Under the pieces are notes generated by a model. The model did not search any database. It worked only from the letters and a program-made list of their open reading frames with translations, and was not told the origin of the DNA. A program made the translations under genes and the position numbers. A stretch of DNA of 64,000 nucleotides from DATBLE01 sp963808815 (lineage in GTDB: Bacteria > Actinomycetota > Thermoleophilia > Gaiellales > Gaiellaceae): assembly GCA_963808815.1 (NCBI GenBank), contig CAWEGI010000004.1:62001-126000 (forward strand). Reading direction: 5' to 3'. Each line of letters starts with the position of its first letter. Positions within the stretch are counted from its first letter, which is position 1. Shown one piece after another: positions 56,655 through 64,000 of the stretch.

Positions 56655-57596
56655 GTGATCCCCCCGCTCGACGTCATGTGCTGCCCCGTCTGCCGAAGCG
56701 CACTCGAAGGAGCGGCCGAAGGGCTGCGCTGTACCGGCTGCGGGGTGGTCTTCCCGGTCGAGGACGGGATCCCGCGCATGCTCGACGACCGCCTGCCGGG
56801 CATCGCGGAGAAACGCGGCGAGATCGCCGGCTGGCCCGCGATGGCGCGGGAGGAGGGCTGGTACGAGCCCGATGACGAGGTCGACGCCCACCTCCCGTAT
56901 CTGACCCGCGACCTCGACTGGGAGGACGCGACCTGGAAGGCCAACGAGCATTCGTTCTCGCTGCTGCTCGAGCGGTATGTGCGGCCGGGTCTGCGCGTCC
57001 TCGAGGTGGGCGCGGCAAAGGCGTGGGCGGCCCAGCACCTCTTGCCGCTCGGGGTCGAGTACGTCGCCACCGACATCCTCGCCGACCCCAACATCGGGCT
57101 CGGCCGCGGCGCCTTCTACGAGGCCCGCGTCGGGCCGTTCGCGCGTGTCCAGGCGGACGGTGAGCATCTCCCGTTCGCGACCGGCTCCTTCGACCTCGTC
57201 TACTGCGTCGCGGCCTTGCACCACGCGCTCGACCTCGGGCGGATGGTCGGAGAGATGGCGCGCGTCACGCGCCGCGGCGGAACCGTCGCCGCGCTGAACG
57301 AGGGCACGCGGGCGGTGCGGGCCAGCGGCTCGGTCGAGGACCAGGAGCACGAGAAGAGCTTCGGGATCAACGAGCACGTGCACACGCTCTATGCGTATCT
57401 GTGGGCCTTCGCACGCGCCGGCGTCGTCGTGCGCCGCGTCGAGCACGCCGAGGGCGACGACGACCTGCGCGACCGCCGGATCGGCGGCAAGCTGCGGCGG
57501 TTGCCCCTGGTCGGCCGCTCGGCGGCCACCCTGTTCGCCCAGACCTGTTACGGCTACTCGGGCGTCTCGCTCTTTGCCCGCAAGGTGGCCCGCTAG
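56655..57596 (+). CDS. Methyltransferase with N-terminal zinc-ribbon (Trm112-like)
   Basis: 313 aa. The N-terminus has two cysteine pairs, CCPVCRS and LRCTGCGVVFPVEDGIPRML, the Trm112-like zinc-binding pattern. The methyltransferase follows: LRVLEVGAAKAWAAQHLLPL, VATDILADPN, LPFATGSFDLVYCVAALHHA and VTRRGGTVAALNEGT. Such proteins are common in polysaccharide and lipid-glycan clusters. The start could be GTG 56655 or ATG 56676 (MCCPVC); I prefer the first because the residues before the Cys pair are conserved in type. It is followed by the ABC permease. Confidence 0.82.
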   Translation: MIPPLDVMCCPVCRSALEGAAEGLRCTGCGVVFPVEDGIPRMLDDRLPGIAEKRGEIAGWPAMAREEGWYEPDDEVDAHLPYLTRDLDWEDATWKANEHSFSLLLERYVRPGLRVLEVGAAKAWAAQHLLPLGVEYVATDILADPNIGLGRGAFYEARVGPFARVQADGEHLPFATGSFDLVYCVAALHHALDLGRMVGEMARVTRRGGTVAALNEGTRAVRASGSVEDQEHEKSFGINEHVHTLYAYLWAFARAGVVVRRVEHAEGDDDLRDRRIGGKLRRLPLVGRSAATLFAQTCYGYSGVSLFARKVAR

Positions 57597-57599
57597 CCT
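57594..57599 (+). promoter_or_regulatory. -10 element for the ABC permease
   Basis: TAGCCT overlaps the stop codon of the methyltransferase and ends eight bases before the TTG start at 57608. It follows the same leaderless pattern as other genes here. Confidence 0.35.
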
Positions 57600-57607
57600 G
57601 TGTTTCC

Positions 57608-58405
57608 TTGACGGTCTACGCCGACCTCTATCGCTACCGGGAGCTCTTCGGCAATCTCTTCCGGCGGGATCTCCAGACGCGGTACAAGGGATCGGCGCTC
57701 GGGGTCGTCTGGTCGCTGCTCAACCCGCTGATCCTGATGGGCATCTACGTGCTCGTCTTCTCGGTGCTGTGGAAGGCCGCCGACATCGAGCACTACCCGC
57801 TCTATCTGCTCGTCGGCCTCGCGCTCTGGCTCTTCTTCTCCGCTTCGCTGACGACGGGTGCGCGGTCGATGGTCGACAGCGCGGCGCTCGTGAAGAAGGT
57901 GCGCTTTCCGCGCCAGCTGGTTCCGTTGTCCGTGGTGGCGACGCAGCTCGTCACCTTCGTCGCCATGCTGGTCGTGCTGATGGTCGTGAACGTGATCGTG
58001 ATCCCCGAGACCCGCGACACGTTCCTGCTTGCGATCCCGATCGCCGCCGGCATCGTCGCCTTCGTCGCCGGGGTCGCGCTGATCGTCTCCTGCGCCAACG
58101 TCGTCTACCGGGACGTCGAGCACCTCGTCCAGGCGGTGTTGCTCCCCTGGTTCTTCCTGACGCCGATCCTCTACCGGCTCGAGGACCTCCCCGGAGGCGT
58201 CCAGCACTACGACTGGGTGGTGACGATCCTGCGCTGGGTCAATCCACTGACGCCGCCGCTGTACGCGCTCCGCGACCCGCTGTTCTACGGCCAGGTGCCC
58301 GGAGGATGGGACGTCGTCTACCTGGTCGTCGAGACGCTGGTCGCGCTCGCGGTCGGCGCCTGGGTCTTCAGGCGCGTGGACGACCGGATCGCGGTCGAGC
58401 TGTAG
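57608..58405 (+). CDS. wzm: ABC-2 polysaccharide exporter permease
   Basis: 265 aa with six hydrophobic helices. The N-terminal amphipathic stretch FGNLFRRDLQTRYKGSALGV and VWSLLNPLILMGIYVLVFSV are diagnostic of Wzm/TagG-type permeases. The late segment WFFLTPILYRLEDLPG precedes WVNPLTPPLYALRDPLFYG. It pairs with the Wzt-like ATPase at 61602 to export a lipid-linked chain. TTG is the only plausible start. The partner ATPase is 3.2 kb downstream, not adjacent. Confidence 0.88.
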   Translation: MTVYADLYRYRELFGNLFRRDLQTRYKGSALGVVWSLLNPLILMGIYVLVFSVLWKAADIEHYPLYLLVGLALWLFFSASLTTGARSMVDSAALVKKVRFPRQLVPLSVVATQLVTFVAMLVVLMVVNVIVIPETRDTFLLAIPIAAGIVAFVAGVALIVSCANVVYRDVEHLVQAVLLPWFFLTPILYRLEDLPGGVQHYDWVVTILRWVNPLTPPLYALRDPLFYGQVPGGWDVVYLVVETLVALAVGAWVFRRVDDRIAVEL

Positions 58406-58460
58406 AGACGGCGGACTCGCGAGCAAGGGTGAGCGGGGCGTGTGGCCCCGCTCACATCCA

Positions 58461-58943
58461 CTAGGAGCCGACCTTGACGATCGGGCAGTTGAGCACGACG
58501 CGGGCGTCGCGCTCCGTCAGCTTGCCCTGCTTCTCGAGCGCGTCGACCTGCGTGTCGCTCTTGATCACGACCGGCGCCGCGCTCCCTTTCCAGGACAGCA
58601 GCGTTTCGGACCAGAGCGGCGAGTAGCTCGGCTCCCCGGGCTCGGACCCGAAGACTGCGAGCTGGCCCCGCGCCGCACGTCCTGTCACCAGGTAGATCTC
58701 GGGCAGTCCCTTCACCTTTCCGATCGAGGCCGAGTAGTTGACATGCATCGCCTTCGCCTCGGCCTTGCTCGAGACATCGGTGTTCAGGTACGTGACCGTG
58801 TGGCCGTCGTAGTAGCCGTGGAACGTGGGACGCAGCGTCTTGCTCGCCGGGCCCATGGCCATCGTTCCGCCGCCTGCGTACGCGGCCGCTGCAAGTGCAG
58901 CCGCGGCCGCTGCGCCTGCCCCGAGAAGGATCTTGCCGGACAT
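58461..58943 (-). CDS. Secreted protein of unknown function
   Basis: 160 aa. An Ala-rich signal peptide (about residues 5-22, AYAGG cleavage region) precedes a soluble domain with FHGYYDGHTVTYLNTDVSSK, LPEIYLVTGRAARGQLAVFG, PGEPSYSPLWSETLLSW and TERDARVVLNCPIVKVG. I do not recognise the family. It has a strong SD (GGGAGG, five bases from the ATG), unusual for this window. It sits alone between the ABC permease and the gene at 59002. Confidence 0.72.
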   Translation of the reverse strand: MSGKILLGAGAAAAAALAAAAYAGGGTMAMGPASKTLRPTFHGYYDGHTVTYLNTDVSSKAEAKAMHVNYSASIGKVKGLPEIYLVTGRAARGQLAVFGSEPGEPSYSPLWSETLLSWKGSAAPVVIKSDTQVDALEKQGKLTERDARVVLNCPIVKVGS

Positions 58944-59001
58944 GGCACCTCCCGAGGATCGATCAGGGTCATACGCGGATCCACGTGGATCGGTTTGGCG
59001 A

Positions 59002-59694
59002 TCAGCGTGAGAGTCGCGCGACGATCCGGCCGTCGTAGATCCACGGCTCGTCGCCCTCGGGCTGCCAGCCCGGCAGGCCCGCGACCTCGCAGTTGGGCTC
59101 GAGCGGCGGCAGCAGCGACGGGCAGACGAGTGGCTCGCCGAAGGACGGGTTCCGGCCGCCGCTCGCCTGGTAGGGGCGCAGCTCGCGCTCGCGGCTCTCG
59201 ATCGCGCCGCCGACCGCGGCGAACCCCTCCTCGTGCGCGGCCCGGACGAGCTCGTGCCAGTCCGGAGCCGGCTCGACGTTCGGAGGGAGGTGCGGGACCG
59301 CTTCGCCTGCGTCGCGCGGGCGGACGTCGACGTCGGCGGCGAGCAGTTCGTTGCCGATCTCCGAGAGCCAGCAGAGGTCCTCGATCACGAGGTCGAATGC
59401 GAGCCGGTAGGGGCCAGGAGGCATGGGCGCCCGGACGAGGGCCTCGACCTCGGCGCGCGCGCCCGGCTCGAGGCGCGCGAGCGGCGTGCGGAGGCCGTCC
59501 CAGTCGATCGCGTTGTCGAGCTCGTCGAGCCAATGGTAGGCGAGCAGCACATTGCGCCACGCGTCGGCGCCGGCGTTCTCGAGCTCGACCGTCGCCGTGC
59601 CGATCGCGCCGGCCTGCGGGGGCGTGAGCTCGTAGGCGAGCCAGCGGACGCCAAGCGGGCCGGCAGGGACGTCGTGCGGGGGGACGGCGATCAA
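59002..59694 (-). CDS. Unrecognised protein with beta-sandwich-like N-terminal half
   Basis: 230 aa, TTG start. Residues 15-125 look like an immunoglobulin-type beta domain: GAIGTATVELENAGADAWRN, VLLAYHWLDELDNAIDWDGL and MPPGPYRLAFDLVIEDLCWL resemble the Wzt C-terminal or NEW3-type domains. The rest is loop-rich, with FGEPLVCPSLLPPLEPNCEV. No signal peptide. Function unknown; the similarity to sugar-binding sandwich domains is my reading only. The start is divergent from hemE and shares its promoter. Confidence 0.65.
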   Translation of the reverse strand: MIAVPPHDVPAGPLGVRWLAYELTPPQAGAIGTATVELENAGADAWRNVLLAYHWLDELDNAIDWDGLRTPLARLEPGARAEVEALVRAPMPPGPYRLAFDLVIEDLCWLSEIGNELLAADVDVRPRDAGEAVPHLPPNVEPAPDWHELVRAAHEEGFAAVGGAIESRERELRPYQASGGRNPSFGEPLVCPSLLPPLEPNCEVAGLPGWQPEGDEPWIYDGRIVARLSR

Positions 59695-59701
59695 CGCGGG
59701 C

Positions 59702-59708
59702 TAGTGTA
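59702..59708. promoter_or_regulatory. Bidirectional overlapping -10 elements
   Basis: Plus strand TAGTGT (59702-59707) ends six bases before the hemE GTG at 59714. Minus strand TACACT (59703-59708) ends eight bases before the TTG at 59694. The hexamers share five base pairs within a 19-bp gap. Confidence 0.6.
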
Positions 59709-59713
59709 CGGCC

Positions 59714-60725
59714 GTGTCCGACCCGCTCCTGGTCCGCGCGCTGCGGCGCGAGCAGGTCGAGCGGCCCCCTGTGTGGTTCATGCGCCAGGCCGGCCGGTCG
59801 CTCCCCGAGTATCGCGCTCTGCGCGAACGCCACTCGTTCTTCGAGGTTGCGAACACGCCTGAGCTTTGCGCCGAGGTGACCCTCCAACCGGTGCGGCGGT
59901 ACGGCGTGGACGCCGCCGTGCTCTTCGCCGACATCGTCACGCCGGTGCTGGGCATGGGGATCGACGTCGAGCTGGTCGAGGGGGTCGGGCCGGTGGTCGC
60001 CGAGCCGATCGCGGCCGCGGCAGACGTCGATCGGATGCAGGTGCCCGACATGCGGGCCGCGTTCTCGCATGTGGTCGAGGCCGTCACCATCGTCCGGCAA
60101 GAGCTCGAGCCCGAGCGGGCGCTCGTCGGGTTCTGCGGAGGCCCGTTCACCGTGGCGGGCTACCTCGTCGAGGGCAAGGCCAGCCGCGACTTCGCACGAG
60201 CGAAGGCGCTGATGTACCGCGAGCCGGCGGTCTGGCACAGACTGATGGACAAGCTGACCGACACGTTCGCCGGGTACCTGCTCGAACAGATCTCCGCCGG
60301 AGCGGACGCGATCCAGCTCTTCGACTCCTGGGTCGGCGTGCTGTCCGTGACCGACTACGAGGAGTTCGTGGCGCCGTACTCGAGGCGCTTGCTCGAGTCC
60401 GTGCGCGCCCCGACCATCCACTTCGGGACCGGCACGGCTCACCTGCTCGGCGCGATGGCCGCGGCCGGAGGAGATTGCATCGGATTGGACTGGCGCCTGC
60501 CGCTCGACGAGGGCTGGGACGCGGTGGGCGCGGAGCGGGCGGTGCAGGGGAACCTCGACCCTGCAGTTCTGCTCGGCCCGTGGCCGCGGATCGAAGCCGC
60601 CGCTCGGGACGTCCTCGCCCGCGCCGGGCGGCCGAGCCGGCCACGTCTTCAACCTCGGCCACGGTGTGCTTCCGGAGACCGATCCGGACGACCTGACCCG
60701 TCTCGTGGAGCTCGTCCACGGATGA
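59714..60725 (+). CDS. hemE: Uroporphyrinogen decarboxylase (one frameshift)
   Basis: About 336 aa after repair. RPPVWFMRQAGRSLPEYRAL is the family signature with the catalytic Arg residues. ADIVTPVLGMGIDVELVEG, VGFCGGPFTVAGYLVEGKAS and AIQLFDSWVGVLSVTDYEEF (substrate-binding Asp and Tyr) follow. It decarboxylates uroporphyrinogen III to coproporphyrinogen III in heme synthesis. One extra G in the GGG near 60630 shifts the end; repair restores VFNLGHGVLPETDPDDLTRL, another family motif. ATGA overlap with hemH. Confidence 0.94.
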
Positions 60726-61602
60726 AGCAGGCGGTCGTCTTGATGGCGTACGGCTCACCCGATCGGATCGAGGACGTCCCGGCGTACTACGCCGACATCC
60801 GGGGTGGCGGGCCGGTGCGGCCGGAGCTGCTGGCCGACCTGACCGAGCGCTACCGGCGGCTCGGGATCGAGGAGTCCAACCCGCTGAACGAGATCACCGA
60901 GCGGACGCGCGCGGCACTGGAGGCGGAGCTCGGCCTGCCGGTCTTCACCGGCATGAAGCACTGGCGGCCTCGGATCGCAGACGCGGCCGAAGCGGCGCTC
61001 GGCACAGGCCCCGATACCGTCGTCGGCCTCGTCCTGGCGCCCCACTACTCGCGCCTGTCGATCGGCGGCTACCGGCAGCAGCTCGAGGACGCTCTCGCCG
61101 GGCGCGCCGGGCTCGAGTTCGTCGACAGCTGGCACCTGGAGCCGGGCTTCGTCGAGCTCCTCGCCGACCGGGTGCGGGGCACGTCGGCGCACGTGGTCTT
61201 CACGGCTCATTCCCTGCCGGCTCGCATCCTGGCAGAGGGAGACCCGTACCAGGATCAGCTCGTGGAGACCAGCCGTTCCATCGCGCAGCGTGCGGCGCTG
61301 CGGGATTGGTCTTTCAGCTTCCAGTCCGCATCGCCGACCGGCGAGCCGTGGCTCGGGCCCGACATCATCGACCACCTCGAGGCGCTCCATGCGCGGGGCG
61401 TCGACGACGTGCTGGTCTGTCCGATCGGCTTCGTCGCCGACCATCTCGAGATCCGCTGGGACCTGGACACCGCAGGCGCACGCAGAAGGCCGACGAGCTG
61501 GGCATGCGCCTCGCCCGGATCGAGATGCCGAACGACGACCCGGCGTTCGTCGCCACGCTGGCGACCATCGTGCGGCGGGTGCTCGCGGTACCCTCGAACT
61601 AA
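60722..61602 (+). CDS. hemH: Ferrochelatase (two frameshifts)
   Basis: About 292 aa after repair. AVVLMAYGSPDRIEDVPAYY opens the protein, GLVLAPHYSRLSIGGY follows, then VVFTAHSLPARILAEGDPYQ with the catalytic His, and VLVCPIGFVADHLEIRWDLD with the conserved Glu. In actinobacteria this enzyme usually inserts iron into coproporphyrin III. Two extra bases within GCAGGCGCAC (61478-61490) shift the end; repair gives QKADELGMRLARIEMPN. The stop overlaps the Wzt ATG as TAATG. Confidence 0.92.
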
Positions 61603-62825
61603 TGAAACCAGGCGAGATCCGGGTCGACCGGGCGAGCCGCCGCTTCCGCGTCGACCCGGAGCCGGTGCGCACGCTCAAGGAGCTGGTGCTCCGCCGCCGT
61701 CGCGCCGAGCCGGCCGAGGTCTGGGCCCTCCGCGACGTCTCGCTCGCGGTCGAGCCCGGCGACGCGGTCGGCCTGATCGGCCGCAACGGCTCCGGCAAGA
61801 CGACGCTGCTCAGCCTGGTCGCCGGGATCATCACGCCGACCTCCGGCCGGGTCGATGCGGGCGGACGGGTCGCGTCGCTGCTCGAGCTCGGCGCCGGCTT
61901 CCACCCCGACTTCTCGGGCCGCGAGAACGTCTACCTCAACGGGTCGCTGTACGGCCTCAAGCGCAAGACGATCGACGAGCGCTTCGAAGAGATCGTCGCC
62001 TTCGCCGAGCTCGAGCGGTTCATCGACAACCCCGTGCGCACGTATTCGTCGGGGATGTACATGCGGCTCGGCTTCGCCGTCGCCGCGCACATCGACGCCG
62101 ACGTGCTCCTGCTGGACGAGGTGTTCGCGGTCGGAGACGAGGAGTTCCAGCGCAAGTGCTTCGGAAAGATCTTCGAGTACAAGCAGCGGGGCGGGACGAT
62201 CGTGTTCGTCTCCCACGACGCCGCCTCCGTCGAGCGGCTCTGCAGGCGGGCGGTGTTGCTGCGGAATGGGCGGGTCGAGCTCGACGGCTCGGCTCAGGAG
62301 GCGATCGCCCGCTACCACAAGCTGCTCGCGGATGAGCGCGACCCGGCCGAGGGCACGGCGGGCCTGCGCGAGTACGGAAGCGGGGAGGCACGCATCGCCG
62401 AGGCGCGCCTCCTCGGCCCTGACGGCGAGGAGCGGCAGCAGCTCGCCGCCGGAGAGCCGCTCGTCGTCGAGCTGCGCATCGTCGTCCGCGAGTCGATCGA
62501 GCCTCCGCGGATCTCGCTCGAGCTCAGGGACGAGGCCGGTCTCTTGCTCGCTGCGGCTGCGCAGGACACCGATGAGCTCGGCTGGGAAGCAGCCCCCGGC
62601 GAGCGCTTGTTGCGGTTCGACGTCGAGCGGCCGCCGCTGGCGGACGGCCGGTTCCGGCTGCGGTTCGAGCTCGGCGACCGGAGCGGCCGCCGTCTCTACC
62701 ACTGGCTCGACGACGCGGTCCGGTTCGTGGTCTATCCGGGCGAGGACGCGCGCGGGCCGGTGCTCCTCGACGGCACCTGGTCGCTGCAGGAGATCGGCGC
62801 CGCTGCCGAAGTAACAGGACGATGA
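61602..62825 (+). CDS. wzt: Wzt-like ABC ATPase with C-terminal glycan-binding domain
   Basis: 407 aa. Residues 1-245 are the ATPase: Walker A GLIGRNGSGKTTLLSLVAG, the signature YSSGMYMRLGFAVAAH, Walker B VLLLDEVFAVGDEEFQRKCF and the switch His in VFVSHD. GAGFHPDFSGRENVYLNGSL is typical of the TagH/Wzt group. Residues about 270-400 form a beta-sandwich like Wzt C-terminal domains that recognise the capped chain end (LVVELRIVVRESIEPPRISL). It powers export with the permease at 57608. The ATG overlaps the hemH stop by one base. Confidence 0.92.
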   Translation: MKPGEIRVDRASRRFRVDPEPVRTLKELVLRRRRAEPAEVWALRDVSLAVEPGDAVGLIGRNGSGKTTLLSLVAGIITPTSGRVDAGGRVASLLELGAGFHPDFSGRENVYLNGSLYGLKRKTIDERFEEIVAFAELERFIDNPVRTYSSGMYMRLGFAVAAHIDADVLLLDEVFAVGDEEFQRKCFGKIFEYKQRGGTIVFVSHDAASVERLCRRAVLLRNGRVELDGSAQEAIARYHKLLADERDPAEGTAGLREYGSGEARIAEARLLGPDGEERQQLAAGEPLVVELRIVVRESIEPPRISLELRDEAGLLLAAAAQDTDELGWEAAPGERLLRFDVERPPLADGRFRLRFELGDRSGRRLYHWLDDAVRFVVYPGEDARGPVLLDGTWSLQEIGAAAEVTGR

Positions 62826-63097
62826 GCTACCAGACGTGTCCCGACTGGCCCGAGCTGATGGAGATCGCGCCCGACCTCCAGTTCAAGCACCTGACCGTCC
62901 GGGATGCCCAGCTCCCGGCAGAGGCGCTGATGAAGATCCCCGACATCAACCTCGACGAGGTGGAGATCTGCGCCGACGTCGATCGGCACGTCTTCTTCAA
63001 GCGGCACACGGACCCACGCGTCGTCGACGCGCTCCGGGGCTCGCACTGGTTCGACCTCACGGAGTGGACGATGTCCGGCCCCGGGCGCGTGGGCTAG
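62822..63097 (+). CDS. Small acidic protein of unknown function
   Basis: 91 aa, ATGA-coupled to wzt. It starts SYQTCPDWPELMEIAPDLQF, followed by KHLTVRDAQLPAEALMKIPD and VEICADVDRHVFFKRHTDPR. It has one Cys, no signal and no membrane helix. It reads as a real conserved-type protein rather than a shadow, because it is tightly coupled and of normal composition. I do not recognise a family. A role linked to export or to heme is equally possible. Confidence 0.68.
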   Translation: MSYQTCPDWPELMEIAPDLQFKHLTVRDAQLPAEALMKIPDINLDEVEICADVDRHVFFKRHTDPRVVDALRGSHWFDLTEWTMSGPGRVG

Positions 63098-63771
63098 GAG
63101 GGCGCCCGCCGGGCCACCGCGGCGACGCCGTCCCACCACCAGACCTGGCCGCCCGCCTCCCCGGCGATCTCGACCAGGAGCTCCACCTTCGGCTCGGCGG
63201 CGACGTAGTCGCTCGTCGCCTGGGCGACCTCCTCCCAGTCGTAGTCGTCGACGAGGATCAGCGCCTCCGGCGCGAGCCACGGCTCGACCGCGCGCATGCC
63301 GCGCAGCTGGGAGTCGTAGTCGTGCGGGCCGTCCCAGTAGTAGACGCCGACGCGTCGGTCGCCGAGCGCGCCGCCCTCGATCAGCTCGAATGCGTCCCCT
63401 TCGAGGATGGTCGCGTGCTCGGCGCCGAAGCGGGCCAGGCTCTCCTCGAGGCCCTCGCGGCTCGCGTGGGGAAGCTGCCGGCCGCGCACCTCGGGCACGT
63501 CGAACGAAAAGCGGTCGATCGCGACGTAGTCGCCCTCGTTGCCGCGCATCGCGCCGATCAGGCTCGCGCCGTAGAAGGAGCCGACCTCGACGTAGCTCTC
63601 GCCCGTGCCGAGGAGCGAGGCGGCCAGGTTGAGCAGGGCGAGGACGTTCTCGGTGGCGAGGTTCGGGATTCCCTCGACGACGTCGTCGAAGCGGCGACCC
63701 TTCGGCACGTGCGAGCGCGGGTAGTCCTCGAAGAGGCCGGGGAGCTCAGCCGCGAAGCGCTCGACGTCCAT
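63094..63771 (-). CDS. Class I SAM methyltransferase/hydroxylase-like protein
   Basis: 225 aa. GESYVEVGSFYGASLIGAMR is motif I, YVAIDRFSFDVPEVRGRQLP carries the acidic adenosine-binding position, VGVYYWDGPHDYDSQLRGMR resembles the metal- and substrate-binding loop of the cephalosporin-hydroxylase/MTase_24 group, and LAPEALILVDDYDWEEV follows. The target is unknown. It converges with the small gene at 62822 (four-base overlap) and starts inside the 3' end of the PolX-type gene, so it is probably co-transcribed with it. Confidence 0.78.
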   Translation of the reverse strand: MDVERFAAELPGLFEDYPRSHVPKGRRFDDVVEGIPNLATENVLALLNLAASLLGTGESYVEVGSFYGASLIGAMRGNEGDYVAIDRFSFDVPEVRGRQLPHASREGLEESLARFGAEHATILEGDAFELIEGGALGDRRVGVYYWDGPHDYDSQLRGMRAVEPWLAPEALILVDDYDWEEVAQATSDYVAAEPKVELLVEIAGEAGGQVWWWDGVAAVARRAPS

Positions 63772-64000
63772 CGAGCACGGAATCTAGCGGCCGGGTGTTG
63801 AGGACGTCCGCCGCCGACGCCCACCCGCGGCGGGCGGTCGCGACAGACAGCTCCATGTTCCCGAGCCCGCGGATCGAGTGCGCGTCGGTCGAGCAGACGA
63901 TCGCCACACCCGCATCGACCGCCTGTCTGACGTAGACGTCGCGCAGGTCGAGCCGGTCGGGCAGCCCGTTCACCTCCAGCGCCACTCCCTCCTCGAGCGC
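63746..64000 (-). CDS. PolX-type PHP phosphoesterase, 3' end only
   Basis: Only the last 84 codons are inside the window; the gene starts beyond the right edge. VALEVNGLPDRLDLRDVYVR, IVCSTDAHSIRGLGNMELSV and TARRGWASAADVLNTRP are the C-terminal part of the PHP domain. ALEVNG and STDAH hold metal-binding residues. This ending is typical of bacterial family-X DNA polymerase/3'-5' exonuclease (PolX) proteins, but a stand-alone PHP hydrolase cannot be excluded from this fragment. Confidence 0.82.
   Translation of the reverse strand, partial: ALEEGVALEVNGLPDRLDLRDVYVRQAVDAGVAIVCSTDAHSIRGLGNMELSVATARRGWASAADVLNTRPLDSVLDGRRALRG

Noticed and set aside
1..64000. CRISPR array, insertion sequence with transposase, prophage or tRNA
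   Set aside because: No spaced direct repeats, DDE transposase, integrase, phage structural gene or cloverleaf was recognised on either strand.

Overview
The window is very GC-rich, with GTG and TTG starts as common as ATG, 4-base start/stop overlaps and few Shine-Dalgarno sequences. It looks like the chromosome of a Gram-positive actinobacterium. Thermoleophilia (Gaiellales/Solirubrobacterales) is my best guess from gene content, but nothing here proves the class. No tRNA, rRNA, CRISPR array, transposase or phage gene was seen. Layout: 0.2-8.6 kb is ordinary chromosome: an FtsH protease, an XRE regulator with its small membrane partner, an adenylation-carrier-thioesterase protein, a GlsB/SHOCT membrane protein and a large secreted protein. 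From 8.7 to 63.1 kb runs one large surface-polysaccharide locus. At 63.1-64.0 kb are a methyltransferase and the 3' end of a PolX-type gene. 

The polysaccharide locus has most of what a glycan pathway needs. Precursor enzymes are a UDP-glucuronate decarboxylase-like SDR, a GalE-like epimerase, GDP-mannose 4,6-dehydratase (gmd), GDP-fucose synthase (fcl) and a third SDR. There are two different lipid-carrier initiators: a WbaP/WcaJ-like transferase at 28.2 kb and a WecA/MraY-like transferase fused to a FlaA1/CapD-type module at 54.7 kb. About fifteen glycosyltransferases of GT4, GT2 and CgeB type and five GT39-like multispan proteins follow. Export is covered twice: a Wzx-like flippase beside an O-antigen ligase/polymerase, and a Wzm/Wzt ABC pair. 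Decoration is covered by several methyltransferases, deacetylases, an N-acyltransferase-like protein and an asparagine synthetase. Two heme genes (hemE, hemH) sit between wzm and wzt and are translationally coupled to wzt. 

Two properties of the sequence matter to any reader. First, about twenty genes between 15.5 and 61.5 kb are broken by single-base changes. Each can be repaired by removing bases only, mostly from short homopolymers (about 46 in total), so these are almost certainly uncorrected sequence errors and not real pseudogenes. Second, roughly half of the genes with free upstream sequence have a TAnnnT -10 hexamer ending only 6-10 bases before the start codon. This points to widespread leaderless transcription. 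At three divergent gene pairs the two -10 hexamers overlap, giving compact bidirectional promoters. 

Other non-coding structure: a 165-bp palindromic MITE-like element at 29735-29899 sits exactly between a stop codon and a methyltransferase that has lost a normal start. A hairpin repeat (12-bp perfect arms, then a CCCCCT tail) occurs three times in the locus.
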